A stretch of 64,000 nucleotides of DNA, taken from contig ML976672.1 of NCBI GenBank assembly GCA_010015655.1, positions 616,493 to 680,492 of the forward strand, written 5' to 3'. Both the position numbers and the translations under genes were made by a program. A model generated the notes under the pieces. It saw nothing but the letters and a program-made list of their open reading frames with translations. It was not told where the DNA came from and made no database searches. This DNA is from Bimuria novae-zelandiae CBS 107.79 (taxonomy: Eukaryota > Ascomycota > Dothideomycetes > Pleosporales > Didymosphaeriaceae). Of the stretch, positions 47,565 through 59,340 are shown piece after piece (position 1 is the first letter of the stretch; every line of letters starts with the position of its first letter).

Positions 47565-49608
47565 ATGTCCTTCCCCTACGGCGCCATGTCCAACAACATG
47601 GCGGACCACCACCGCCAAAACCCCTCCTACCCGTCGCCCGGCCATTCCTATCCCTCTCCCCAGATGCCCGCCTACACGTACCCACCGCCGCAGGGCCAGC
47701 CAGGCGCGGAGCCCTACCGGTCGCCGCAGGGAGGAGCCAACATGAACCTGCCGCCGCTCAACCTCCCGCCGATACGCGTCGATGGCCAGCAGCAGCAGCA
47801 GCAACAGCAGGGCCCGCCCATGACCTCGTCGCTCCCGCCGCCCCAGCACGGAATGCCGCAGTACTACGCGCACCCAGGGCATCCGCCGCCCGGCCAGCCG
47901 ATACAGATGGGCTCGCAGCACCTCGCGATGCGCTACCAGCTCCCGCCGCAGGCAGGAGACGGAGGCAGGATGATGTCGGGCGGGCGCCACAAGAAGGAGA
48001 TCAAGCGGCGCACGAAAACGGGCTGCTTGACGTGTCGCAAGCGGCGAATAAAGGTAAGCAGCGGAGAAAGCTCAATGGCGTGCGATGGTAGACGCGCCGT
48101 GGTGCGGCCGAGCGAGTTGAAAGTGCAAGGCACGCACCCTCGAGACCGTGTCGTCTATAACCGAGCCACCATGAAGCGAGCGATCCAAACTATTTTCCCT
48201 GCTCTAATCCGACCTCACCCCTTCACGTGTCCGAGCTAACATCGTTCCTTCCCAGTGCGACGAAGCGCATCCCGTGTGTCGCAACTGCCAAAAGAGCAAG
48301 CGCGAATGCATGGGCTACGATCCCATCTTCAAGCAACAACCCGGACCTGCCAACCTGCAACCCGCTCCCAACACGACACCGCAACAGCCAACCGTACCTG
48401 CAACCTCTCCGCCGGCCTCGGCGTCGTCGCAGTACAGCCCACAGGTCCCTCAGGGCTACGCGCCCGCATCCAACGCTGGCTTCGCACCTGCAGCTTCAAC
48501 AGGCAGCTCAACCCCCTCGCACCACGACAACTTTAACAACGCCATCGACCCTCAGCTCGCTTCCGCCGACCCTGCGATGAATGGACAGCCGTCCTACAAT
48601 GGCACGCATGCGCTCCAGGCTAGACTACGAGGCAGCCCGTACGCGCCTATCGAAGCACCAGTCCTCAAAGGTAAGATCCCTAACTTATTCCACCCGTACC
48701 GGTCCATCTCGGATCTTGGTCTGATCACTCCGATAGGGCGTCAATTACAGATCGACGAGATATTTGCTATTGCCGGCTACTACCCACCAAACGTGCCTCC
48801 CCGCAATGGTTCCTTTTCTCGCGAACTGGACGATGAATTTCATCTCATCTTCAGCAAAGACTATTGCCTAGGGCTTAATTCGATGTTGGAAACGGATTGG
48901 TTCTCGACGAACGACAACGCCATAAAACATGTCTTTAGTAACCAGAATCTGCATGAAGAGGCGATTTTCTTCGCCGAAACCATGAAGATCAAGACCGGTG
49001 CTGCGGATGTGAGCCAAGTCTTCAGTCAAGAAGCCCGTCTCATCTGGCATCTTCTGGGCACGTGCCGGTTACCATTGAATGGCGCCCATGACAATGGTAC
49101 TATCAAGGTCGAACACGACCAGCACAACGACCTGTTGCTGAGGGAAGCACGAGCTCGATTCGATATTTTGCAAGCGCTTCTGACCAACCAGAACCTGGAC
49201 ACGAACCCGGTGCGTCAAATGCCATTCCCATCCGGGCTTCCAGAGGACAAAAGCGACGAATGGGCCTTCTGGGACCAGCTTGGAGAATTTGTAGTCCACG
49301 CCAACACGGATGCCGCGATAGACGGACCCGCGGAAATGGCGCTCACCAGGATGCGAGGCGTTCTAAAGATGGTAGAGACCCGTGATGCTATCTACTCTAT
49401 CGCTGTTGCACGGCAGGTTGGCAATCGCGTTCGCGGTTTTCCAGACGCAATTCCGCTTCCCGTCGATCATGATCCTGAAGACGACATCAATAAGCTTACT
49501 GTCGCCATGCACTTCGTCAGCCACGAGTGCAGGGCTGGTACACAGCAGGTCATTGCTCGCATTTGCGACATGGCTTGCCTGTCTTGGAAATTGAGCAGAA
49601 GTCACTAA
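47565..49608 (+). CDS. Zn2Cys6 fungal-type transcription factor
   Basis: Two exons (47565-48053 and 48256-49608) encode 613 residues. The 202-bp intron has GTAAGC donor, GCTAAC branch-like site at about 48235-48240 and CAG acceptor. It falls exactly between Cys3's preceding Lys and the third Cys of the DNA-binding cluster. The cluster is perfect: C154-x2-C157-x6-C164-x6-C171-x2-C174-x6-C181 (CLTCRKRRIK then CDEAHPVCRNCQKSKREC), preceded by a basic patch HKKEIKRRTKTG. Residues 1-140 are Pro/Tyr/Gln-rich, with a run of eight Gln near 75-82. The part after about 290 resembles the regulatory region of fungal zinc-cluster proteins (FHPYRSISDLGLITPIG, ending GTQQVIARICDMACLSWKLS). It presumably acts in the nucleus as a DNA-binding regulator; targets unknown. 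Start chosen at the first ATG of the open exon; MSNNM (seven codons on) is an alternative. Similar cluster sequences occur in developmental regulators of the Pro1/RosA/NosA type, but I cannot assign the subfamily. Confidence 0.92.
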
Positions 49609-52553
49609 ACCGCGATGTTGCCTCGTCGATTCGACGGATGGAACATTAGGCATATTGCACTCTTGAGAGCTCGCTTTCGCATCTGGCATACAACTGCACG
49701 ACTTCCCCTGAATATGTAACAATATCGAATGGTTTTTTCCTGTTATTGCATGTTTTTCAGACCCGCACTTTGGGTCGGTTCGCTTCTATCTTTCGCTCAA
49801 AACTGGTTCTCTTCAATTTCCCAAAACAAAGATTCGTTACGAGTAACTTGGTCTGCTCTATTTTCTCCTCTGCATGGATCACGACAGCATGGCAGCAAGA
49901 TATCCCCCAGGTCCCCCCTCTCCTCTTCTACCACACGTTGTTTCACTTGCAGTGATCATCGCGCTTGTACTTTCCCCTTTGTGTGCACCCTTTTTTGGCC
50001 ACGCGTTTTTGATTTATTACTTTGGCATGAAGCGACGGTGTTGGAAGAGTTTGTCGCGGCACGCATGCCGCCATGGTTTGATGGTTCTTGGACGGGATTA
50101 GAATGAAGGCAAATCTAATTTCTAACAGTCGGATTACACTGCATTTTTTCTTTTGTTCTAAGCATGCGCGTTCGTGTTCTTGATTTGGTTTGCATGTTAA
50201 GGACCGTGGGATGGAAGGCGATAGGGACGAGAGAGAGGGCATGAGATGGGATGGTGTTCACCGCTTCTTCAGTACCACCCACCGGCAGCCTCGCCCACTC
50301 GCATGAACGCAATCTCCACCTTTAGTTCAACAGGCGCCTCCAATGCGGTCCGGCAGCGCGACCCGGGCGCACAGAACGGCGTCGGAGAATATCCGTCAAG
50401 CTGGGACGGTGTCGTGTTGCGCGAGGTTACGCTGGGTTTCCCAGCGGCGGCAGGGTGGGGCGTACAACGAGTGTAGCTGGAGGCGCGTACGACACTGGGG
50501 TGAGAGTGGGGCTTGGGTGTTGTGGAAGGTGTTTGTGGGCACGGCAGGGAGGGGATGGCGATCAGGATGTAGGGTTTGGGTGAGAGGCGAGGGTACGGCA
50601 TATGTGCGGGACAGGGGTGCGGTGGGAGTGGCGGGATTGGAGGGGTTTGATTGGTTGGTTGGAGGGGGTGTTTTCCACGAAGAAGGAGCGGTAGTAGGGC
50701 ATGGCTGGCAGGGTTTAGTGTGGTATCAATGTGAACTAGACTCGTGTCTTAGCATTGTGGTGTATGGCCTGGTGTCTTGCTTGTGAAGTGCATCCACAAG
50801 CCTCCAGTCTTGAGTGATGAACCTGATCTTTGGCTGACTAGGTGAATTAGCAGTGACCTCCCTCCGTATATCAAAGACGGATTGGAGATATGGTTCGATC
50901 ACGTGAGTCTAACACATGGAGAGGCAGACTCAGATCAAGACGGACATTACAGCCATCCCAGAGATATTTTACAACGCCGTATTCAGCCCGATCCACTTAG
51001 ACTATCTTAGACGTATGCAGTCGACCTTCTACAGCATGGCCAAAGCACTCGCGAACGAAGCAAATGCATCACACGGATATTCAATGCTCGCTGGTGTTCA
51101 CGGGTGTGGACAGGTGTGGAGTTAGTTGAAATTTAGATGTTAGGAATATGATGAATGAATGGACACCTGTCGAGGATGCGCCACGTGCTTTTCTCGGAGA
51201 CATGCAGAAGGTTGGGAATGAAGAACGGAATTGCTTTAACATTGACTACAAACTTGAGCGATTGGCTGGAACTTGTAAGGATATTGGTCTGTGGGATTAG
51301 GAGGGCGTGTGAATACTAAAGCGCAGGGGACAATTGGCTTTACTTACGCCTTTACCTCGCTTGTGCCTTTGCTATTCTCGCAAAGTAGGGGTTCTATTTA
51401 GGCCTTTATTGTTGCTCATGCTCTATTTGGTATAGTTAAAGTAAAGACAAAAGATATTATAGGTAAGACAAACTATGAAGGCAGTTCTTTAGATTGCGAT
51501 TACTTACTTTAAAAAAGGAGACTTTAGCCCACTATCACTCACTCCTCACTCGGGAGATATTGATGAAGCTGACATGGTGCCAATCCTTAAGATACATATG
51601 GTATGGGCTATATTGGCATTCTAGAATATAGGCTCGGCGACAGCCAAGGGCCTCTGGAACATCACTCCGATTCTAATTCCACTTCGACGGGCTGCTGTAT
51701 CAAGTGCGCAATATATGCGTCAAACTACACCAAGCCCGATGTTTATACAATTCATCAAAACGATCGCAGGGCGAACATATAACTTCCCCGAAATGGACTT
51801 GCAAAATCTTCTGGAGGACAGGTTGACATGCTGTAGGATACAAGGTATACATCGGTTGGTACAGCCGTAGTAAGCGGTTTACAACTTATTATTTGAGACC
51901 GCGGTGCGTCAGGCAGATCTGATGGGCTTTAGGCGTAAGCTTCTGCTTATATATGGATTCAACACGCCGATGAGCTGTGTAGAAGAGCATAGCGGAAGCA
52001 TCTATGGCTTTTCACACGCAAGTCTAGGCTGTCACGAGCGTCTCCGTTATCAAGTTGGCTTGAGCGACGGATACGGCCAACATGACACTAGAGAATCAAC
52101 TTAGAAGGATCGCTAGGAGTTGAAAAAGCGAAAACAGTGACATGAAATTAGGTCACGCTTGGTTGAAAAAAATGGCCACGGATCATGTCACAGACTCGAG
52201 TTATGTGATAAAAGTCACTTACAGCAGTGAAAAGTGCGTCACAATGTTTAGAATGGGCCACTCGAGTTCATATAACGACTGCTCAGCCTTGGATCACTGC
52301 CGAACGTTTCTGAATACGCAACCAAACACCAGGAAACACACAGTGACAACTGCTAGTGTATCTGGCCCAAGTCAAGCCTCTCCCAACTTCAGATCGTTGC
52401 TATGGAAGGCCACTCGCACCCTAGTCCAACATCCATATCGTCCAAGCATTCCGATGAACGACCACGACCACAAGCCAACGACGAAGAATACGAGGGATGT
52501 CGGGCCAAGGGTTCAATGCTTATAAAAATGTCGAAAGCGAGCCAGCGCTTGCA
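49609..52553. other. Intergenic region after the zinc-cluster gene
   Basis: About 2.9 kb without a supportable gene. The first few hundred bases are probably the 3' untranslated region of the Zn2Cys6 gene. A G/T-rich patch lies at 50450-50720 and an AT-richer patch at about 51300-51530. ORFs of up to 147 codons (50343-50786) lack domains and have biased composition; I regard them as chance. Confidence 0.5.
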
Positions 52554-52680
52554 ACAGTACGTAATACGGACGGTTCGACCCTACTACGGTTACGTTACGG
52601 TTGCTAGTTACTACGGTACGTACGCTACGGCTGGGGGGCCGGTACAGTACTGTAGGATTACTGTACGGTTTATTTTAGGG
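52554..52680. repeat. ACGGTACG-rich simple-sequence cluster, left
   Basis: About 125 bases dense in TACGG/ACGGTACGT motifs. The 14-base CTACGGTACGTACG recurs in direct orientation in the second cluster at 53350-53485. Confidence 0.6.
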
Positions 52681-52819
52681 GTCTATACAGCCTGTAGTAT
52701 ATACAAATTTTCTAATTAAGAAGGAGGCTAGTATTAAAGTTATCCTTTAGGGCATTTAGGAATTCTAGAACGTTATTATTGCTATTAACCGCGTTGGCGT
52801 CTCTCTCCTTATTATTTAT

Positions 52820-52952
52820 TGTGACGGTTCAGTATGGAAGCTTGGGCCACCCGTGCGGCCCGTGCACGTGATGCACACAGTATATAGCTCCTGTAGTGTA
52901 GCTACTCAATCAACAACGATTGCCTCAACACTCTACTCTTTTCGACGTTACA
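52820..52952 (+). repeat. Solo LTR of the Copia2 family
   Basis: 133 bases from TGTGACGGTTCAG to CGACGTTACA, colinear with 43977-44111, with a perfect TTTAT duplication at 52815-52819 and 52953-52957. It lies in a short AT-rich patch (about 52690-53130) inside the balanced region. Confidence 0.9.
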
Positions 52953-53349
52953 TTTATATAGGAGGTTAACTCTATAAGGTAGCTACTCTATATCGCTATA
53001 TAGATGCAGATCTGCAGCCACTTAAGGACTTAGATTTATACTATATATAGCAACTAGCCCGCGCGCCTATAAGCTTAGTCTTACTATGCTATAAATTATT
53101 CTAATTAATATCTATCTCCTTCCCTAAATTGCGGCCTGTGGAATACACCTGTGAATAGTTAACCGACGGCGACGACGAGCGCGATGAGCTTGCTGAGGTG
53201 AGGGCCTTGCAGGCGGCAGAGGCGTGATACGGCGCTAGGGTGGAGGGCTGGGACGCCTACGTTGACCGCAGGCCCTATGAGACAACCTAGCCACCTTCGG
53301 CGCCTCCTCCGGCCGCGCCGCCCCCGAACGCTCAATTCACCCACCCTAG

Positions 53350-53485
53350 CCAGAAAAGGTTCCGTACAGCCGTATTACGGGCCAAAAGTTGGTACGGTAC
53401 GGTGCCTAGTACGGTGGGCACCTCACTACGGTACGTACGGCCCAAAACCAATTACGGACCGTAAAGTACGGCCAGTAATACCGAC
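53350..53485. repeat. ACGGTACG-rich simple-sequence cluster, right
   Basis: Dense TACGG/GTACGG motifs (for example GGTACGGTACGGTGCC), partner of 52554-52680; just upstream of a gene relic. Confidence 0.6.
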
Positions 53486-54600
53486 TGTTGCATGCGCTGA
53501 AGCGACCATCGAAAACGCAGGACAGTTCTGCGTACCTCCTGTTAAGTCTGCAGAAAGCAAATTTACCTCTTTGCCTGCTAGACTGGACTTAGAGAAATGG
53601 GGCTATCGCATCCGCAAATGTACATAATTTCCCGACTTCGAGGAGGCCTGGGGCGCCGGTGCAGCTTTCTAAGCTCACGACCTCTCCGCGACACTTAAAG
53701 ATCACGGCGGCAAAACCAAGGTCTTCGAAGTCATACACGGCGATCTCAGTGACAAGAATTGTCACGGTTTGTAGCGTGATCTATTTCCTATGATCGATGG
53801 TAGCCTGCACTAGTCTGCTACTGCCTATACTAGTCCGCACTAGCAGAACGGCTGCCTACACTCCTTACTGCTGCCTAGATGGCTTAGCAGTCTATATCTT
53901 AGCTATCACTCACACACAAATGCAATCAGTGTATTCCTTAATTCCTTCCATGTGCTATTGCCCTCTTCCCCCAATAAGAATAAACCACCTAGCGTCCAGC
54001 AGACGTACTTTGTGTCTGGGGAAGAGTATCGGGTAAGTTTAAACTCCTTCTTATTCAATCTTGATATTAAGTACTAATCCAAGTTACCTCAGTGAGCGGT
54101 GCCTACTGCAACTTCGCCATGAACCCCGACGACGGCTTCATCGCCCTCATCAACCGAAAAAGCGCAAACTACATACTCAGCGAGAACCCAGGCTCCTTCG
54201 AAACCCCAGCCCTAAAAGCCTCCTCGGACATTATCTTCGCTGTCTAAGCGAATTACACCGGACCGAGTCGACGCAGGAATCTGTGTTACGCGTTCGCACT
54301 CGATGTCACGAATGAGACTACACAAAAGGTTATCAATCGGCTGGTGAACGGGAAGAGGCTGTCGATAATACCCTGGTGTGGGGTTCTCGACGGATGGATC
54401 TGGGGGACAGGCGTTGTTGGGGTCGCCGAATGGGGTTGCTGTTGGATACTTGTTGGCGCAGCATAAGGTGGCTTTGAGGGCACGCTTTGTTGAGACGATA
54501 TGTCTCTTTGGGGTTGGGAAGATTTTGAGGTGTATCATATGTTGTTTTGCGTATCTAAAGTGGAGCCTGGGGATACCATTGGTGGTGAAGAAGGGTATGA
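53486..54600 (+). pseudogene. Relic of an uncharacterised fungal protein, split by an LTR
   Basis: A plus-strand frame reads SLPARLDLEKWGYRIRKCT*, then FPDFEEAWGAGAAF* and KTKVFEVIHGDLSDKN. It stops at the solo LTR 53760-53976. Deleting the LTR and one AGAAT copy continues it in frame as KPPSVQQTYFVSGEEYR. A canonical intron follows (GTAAGT at about 54033, TACTAAT branch, CAG at about 54091), then VSGAYCNFAMNPDDGFIAL, SSDIIFAV*ANYTGPSR and, in another frame, ALLGSPNGVAVGYLLAQHK. The join at the intron is off by one base. Two TAG/TAA stops, the insertion and at least one frameshift make it a pseudogene. The overall pattern recalls a family of fungal proteins without assigned function; I cannot name a role. 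Confidence 0.6.
53760..53976. repeat. Solo LTR inside a gene relic
   Basis: 217 bases starting TGTCACGGTTTGTAGCG and ending CCCCCAATA (CA-to-TA). A perfect AGAAT duplication lies at 53755-53759 and 53977-53981. Its removal restores the reading frame of the surrounding relic, which independently supports the ends. Family not represented elsewhere in the window. Confidence 0.82.
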
Positions 54601-55267
54601 GGTAGAAGTGGAGACGGACATTAATGTTAAGGCAGCGGCGTAATCCGGAAATCGATACTATAGGATATACGAATTGTTAGATCCTAAGATCAGGGGAGCC
54701 ATATCAAGATCATTTGGAAGCTGACTGAAATGTTGCCTGTCAAGGGCGTAAAATATGTTGAAGAAACTTACTCGTAAAGGATTATCTATAGTAGTCATTT
54801 AACATCTACTTAGATAGCTTCATATAGGATACAAAGATATTTAGAATCTATACCAGAACTATAGATAAAGAGAACCTAAGCAGGTGTACACTTCTGGAAG
54901 CCACACAAGAGTGCGAACGAGTATGCGCAAACGGGTATTGGCCGAAACCTTGGGCAATTAGTAGAAGTAGTTCCACTGAGTTCTATGTGTTGTTTGTACA
55001 GTACTATAACGCTGCATCGAAGTCGATGTGCGAGCTAGCAGGGAATGTGTACCTAGGTGTGCTCTCTGGATGCATTATTCTCGTGCGAGGCAGCTACGAG
55101 CATGTGCAGCTGCGTATCATAATAGATTAGGTGACTCAATTTTCAAGTTAAGTTTTCGATTTGTTGCCGAATGTGCAACCACGGACGTACTGACGCTGCA
55201 TGAGCGTCATAGCTGACAAACGAACTTGTGGGGACATCCGGTGCAGACAAGAACATCGAGCGTTTAG
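54601..55267. other. Intergenic region
   Basis: No supportable gene; short ORFs only. AT-richer in 54640-54860. Confidence 0.5.
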
Positions 55268-55972
55268 TTCCAAGTTTTTTCGCACTCATTTCACATATCC
55301 CATTCATTTCAGGGATTCAAGCTGTTCTCTGAGCCAAGATATTCCCTCTTTACATCTCGCATATCGAATTTACAATACGATTCATCCCGCTGGCTCCAGC
55401 GCACCGCCACCATCACGACTAGGAACGTGCTATCCGGTGAAGTCCGCCTCAACTACATCGATTGCCCTGTACCCTCCTCTGATCAACTGAAAGGGGTTAT
55501 TCTTCTCATCCACGGCTTCCCCCAAACGTCCTACCAGTTTCGGCACGTGATCACACTCCTCTCGGATGCCGGTTACCGCGTTATCGCCCCAGACTACCGT
55601 GGCGCAGGGAAATCGTCAAAGCCACTACACGGTTAGACCAAAAGCCAAATGGCCAAAGACCTCCATGAACTCCTCACCAATCACCTCAAGATTGAGGGAC
55701 AGGTGCACATTGTAGGCCATGATATCGGCGGCATGATCGCATGGGTATACGCCATGTCTTGGCCAGAGGAGGTTGCGAGTCTAAACTGAGGTGAATGTCC
55801 GCTTCCTGGGACAAGCTTCTACAGGAATATCAAGGGCACGGCGGATGTGTTCCACTTCGTGTTCCACCAGATTCAAGATTTGCCCGAGGCACTCGTTGAG
55901 GGACGCGAGAGGTTGTATCTACAGCACTTCTTTGAGATGATGTGTGTGAATAGTGCATTCTTAACGCCGGAG

Positions 55973-58900
55973 CAGTGATGTTCACGGATGGATTGGATAT
56001 CCATCCATGCAAAATCCACAAAATCCATGGAAATCTAATCCATCCGTTTTAAGCTTATTATGTTCCACTATTAGACGCTACAGATGTCGCAAAAGCTTAT
56101 TCTAGCGTTTAGTATTAAGTATATCTATCTTAATAGCTATTTTAGTATTAAGAATTGTTACTTTAGCCACGCAGGCGCTCGAACTAGATAATATATTAAT
56201 ACCTTATTAACGATATAGCAGAAATAGATTAATAAAGTACCTTAGTATTTTAATATAGGAGAAAAGAGCACTATAAAAAATAGCGCGTAAAATTCTAGTC
56301 TAATATCTCCTTATCTATATTATCTAATTTATCTAAGTCCTCTATAGAGTTATTACTAATCTTAATTAATCCTGCCCTCTCCCATGAAGCCATACACTCG
56401 TGATGCCCTATAATATTGTTACTAAGACAATTACGGGGCTTTGTAATAAGGTTACCTGCGCCGCTGAAAGCTCTCTCAGGTCCATCGCTTATAGGCATGG
56501 CAGAAAGTACGTTAAGAGCTATCTAAGATACTCTTAGCTAGCGTCGTCGTTACTTATCCTGTTACTACTAAATAAAAGGAGGAATATTAATAGCGAACTA
56601 AGAGAGCTTAAAGTACTCTACTAACTTGTCGCTATTTACCTGTTATTTCTTATTTACCTTTACTTAACCTTTTCGCGTAAAGGTCTCCTATCTTAAGAGC
56701 GCTTAGGCAGTCTTAGAAGAAAATAGGTCTATCTCTTATTAGTTAAGTATTATTCTATCCTTGTAATTATAGTTATATAGCTCTTCAATCTATCCTTGTG
56801 CGATACCTAGCCAAGTTAGATGCTCTATTGCCTATTAAGAACGGATGTAATCCATGCCCTAGGTAGGATCTAAGACGATTGCCACCGTGTAGGCCAGAGA
56901 CTCTGTAAACAAGGTGTAGTACTTTAATGCTGTCTCCTAGCCTTTGTAAAGACGCTATTTAAGCTGGATATCTCTATCTGTTTGTGCTTAAAGTTCTTAA
57001 GCTTCGAGGTCTATTAGGAGATTATCTAGCGAAGTATATAACTATCTAATATTACTATACTCTTAAGGATTATTGTTACTATTACTAAGATAACCTTAGA
57101 GGCGTAAAGTAAGCTTATTTAAAAGTTTAAGAAGCTTAAGATTCTCCTTTAAGTACTATTACTTAGCTATAGAAAGACAAAGATCTAGTTAATAGTAGCT
57201 AATAGATTAACTTTACTAGCTACCACTTTGCCACTACGATCTAGTATTATTAAGAGACTGTAATTTGTCTCTATAAAAGTTGTTAAGCACCTCTTTAAGC
57301 ACTATAGCTCGCTTGATTATTAGGTATATAAAATTCTAGTAAGTGGCGTTACTAAGTATTAACTGTAAAGGTCTTGTGAGGCCATCTAATCGCACCTATC
57401 TAGGATAAACTTCCTAAGTAGTAATAAACCTGGCGTTTCTTAAGGTGTTTTTTCTAATCTATTTAATAATATTGCGAAGCTTTCTAACAGTCCTATAAGC
57501 TTTATATTGCTTAAAAAATGCTACCTCCTTTGCCTAAGTTAGGCCACTAATATTAGCTCCAAACATTAGCGCTTTCGCGACAAGGTTAAAGATATGCCCT
57601 ATATACCTTATACGCTACTACTTAAGGTTAAAGTTAAGCTAATTCTCTTTAAAAATCTCCCCTAGAGCGTCTATTACTATATTATTAGCTACGGCGTTGT
57701 TAGAGGTAAGATATCCTACGCGGTCTTAAAGCCCCTAGTAAGAGATAACCCCCTATAGCAATACTATAATATTTCTACTAGTATAGGCATCTTTTATAGC
57801 TTTAAGAGTAAGAAGAAGGTTTCGTGGATTGCCTTTCTTATTAAGAAACTATACGACAACACTATTGTACGACTTATTATTACTAGAAGTCTATAAGTCG
57901 AAGGCTAGGTGAATCTTCGTAATAGCTTGGTCTAGGTGGGCAGCAACCACATCCTTCGAACGTGCGTACTCCACGGAGATCCTACGCCTTATTGTATTGC
58001 GAGATGGGATTGCGCGAGGCATCTTTGTAGCTAAATTAAAATACTAAAACACCTCACGGAGCTCCTTAGCATCTAGCTTAACAAAGGGGATCCTGCTTAT
58101 AACAATCTATCTAACTAAAAGTTAATAGAACTTATCGACGTTAAAGGAAGACGCTACAGCATTAATAGTAGCTAAACTTTTTAAAGAAGATATATTAAGC
58201 GCGAACTAATCTATCTTATCCTGCCCTATAAAGGGCTAATAATTTAGATTAAAGATCTTATATTTCTTAAGATAGCTAGTAACTAACCTATACCCCTTTC
58301 TCACATTAAGGATCTTCGCCTTAAAGCAGTTAATATAGCACGGTTTACACAAGAAGAACTAAGTAAATATCTTCTTATTCGTGCTTTTAAGTAGGACGCT
58401 ATACTTCTAAATTTATAAGTTAAGCCTCCCTTTAGGATTATATACCTTAGTATAAGTGTTAAACGCCTAGTTATTAGTAAGGTTAATCTAAAAGTAATTA
58501 AAGCTTAATATCTTAATCTCGCGGCGTCTCGTAGCATATATAGAGTCTCTAGCTAATGCTAATTAAATTAGGGTAGTATATTACAAAGTTAATTCTAATG
58601 CCTCTAATTAAGAATTAAGCTAATTATTAACACCAGTATCTATAGTAACAAGGTTAGTAATAGAGCCATAAACATCGTTAATAGATATACTAAGTAACTA
58701 TAAGTTTATACTATACGTACTGCTACTCTGCTAGCTACTTTAAGTTAATAGAACGAATAGTTATAGAGAGCCCTATAAGTCTGGCACTAACGCCACTTCT
58801 AGCGCCTAGACACGCTTACAGGTTTATAATAACGCAGAATTTAACTTAATCTATTATTTTACCCCTTTAATAGGCGTCTTAATAGCCTCCAAAGCTTCTA

Positions 58901-59340
58901 TAATTATTAGCGTAGGTAGGGAGATACTAGGTGGCTCTAGAGAGGTTTTTGTGCGTTAGTGCTATAGGCGCTTGCTATTTGACCAAAGGCGCATTTTAAT
59001 AGATAATTAAATAACTAGTAAAGATAAGTCGCGGGATTTAAGAAAATACTAAATAAAAGTAGCTTTAACTATTTTAGAGCTATTAAATAGGTGTTATAGA
59101 AGTTTCGTTAAACTAGGTAAGGTTAAATTTAAATATTACGATTTTTTAGGTCGCTTGCCTTAATAAGCCATAGGAAAACTATTAGACGACAAAACTACTA
59201 ATTTAATACCTTAATTAGGTCTAGACAACGCCTAATTAGGTATAGAACAATCTACGTGGATGGATTAGATTTCCATAGGCTGTTTGGATTGGATGGATAT
59301 GGATGGATTCGTTAATCCAATCCATCCATGGACATCACTG
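55973..59340 (-). mobile_element. hAT DNA transposon inserted in the hydrolase gene
   Basis: A 3368-bp element with an 8-bp target duplication CGCCGGAG (55965-55972, 59341-59348), the hallmark of hAT elements. Terminal inverted repeats start CAGTGATGT and stay similar for about 25 bases. Subterminal ATCCATCC motifs are crowded at both ends, and a 20-base block ending AAATCTAATCCATCC occurs about 50-75 bases inside each end in inverted orientation. The minus-strand transposase lies inside. Confidence 0.95.
56295..58990 (-). pseudogene. hAT transposase, broken
   Basis: The minus-strand reading is colinear with hAT transposases. The central part has PSRNTIRRRISVEYARSKDV, then AITKIHLAFDL*TSSNNKSY and GYLTSNNAVANNIVIDAL. 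Next is IRYIGHIFNLVAKALMFGAN, and the C-terminal dimerisation region is MPISDGPERAFSGAGNLITK and GHHECMASWERAGLI, ending KEILD. The D-to-N in TSNNAVANN (usually 'TDNA.NN') and the scattered TAA/TAG codons are G-to-A and C-to-T. About 900 codons, fitting the family. Decay is milder than in the nested LTR elements but sufficient to inactivate it. The N-terminal BED-type zinc finger is not clearly recognisable. Confidence 0.87.

Noticed and set aside
47358..47990. 210-codon minus-strand ORF overlapping the zinc-cluster gene
   Set aside because: Antisense to the Pro/Gln-rich first exon; its Arg-rich low-complexity content is the usual shadow of such an exon.
47565..49608. Naming the zinc-cluster gene as a Pro1/RosA/NosA orthologue
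   Set aside because: The cluster sequence is similar, but without alignment of the rest of the protein the subfamily cannot be told apart.
50343..50786. 147-codon ORF in a G/T-rich stretch
   Set aside because: Biased Gly/Trp/Val composition, no domain, no splice signals; judged to be chance.
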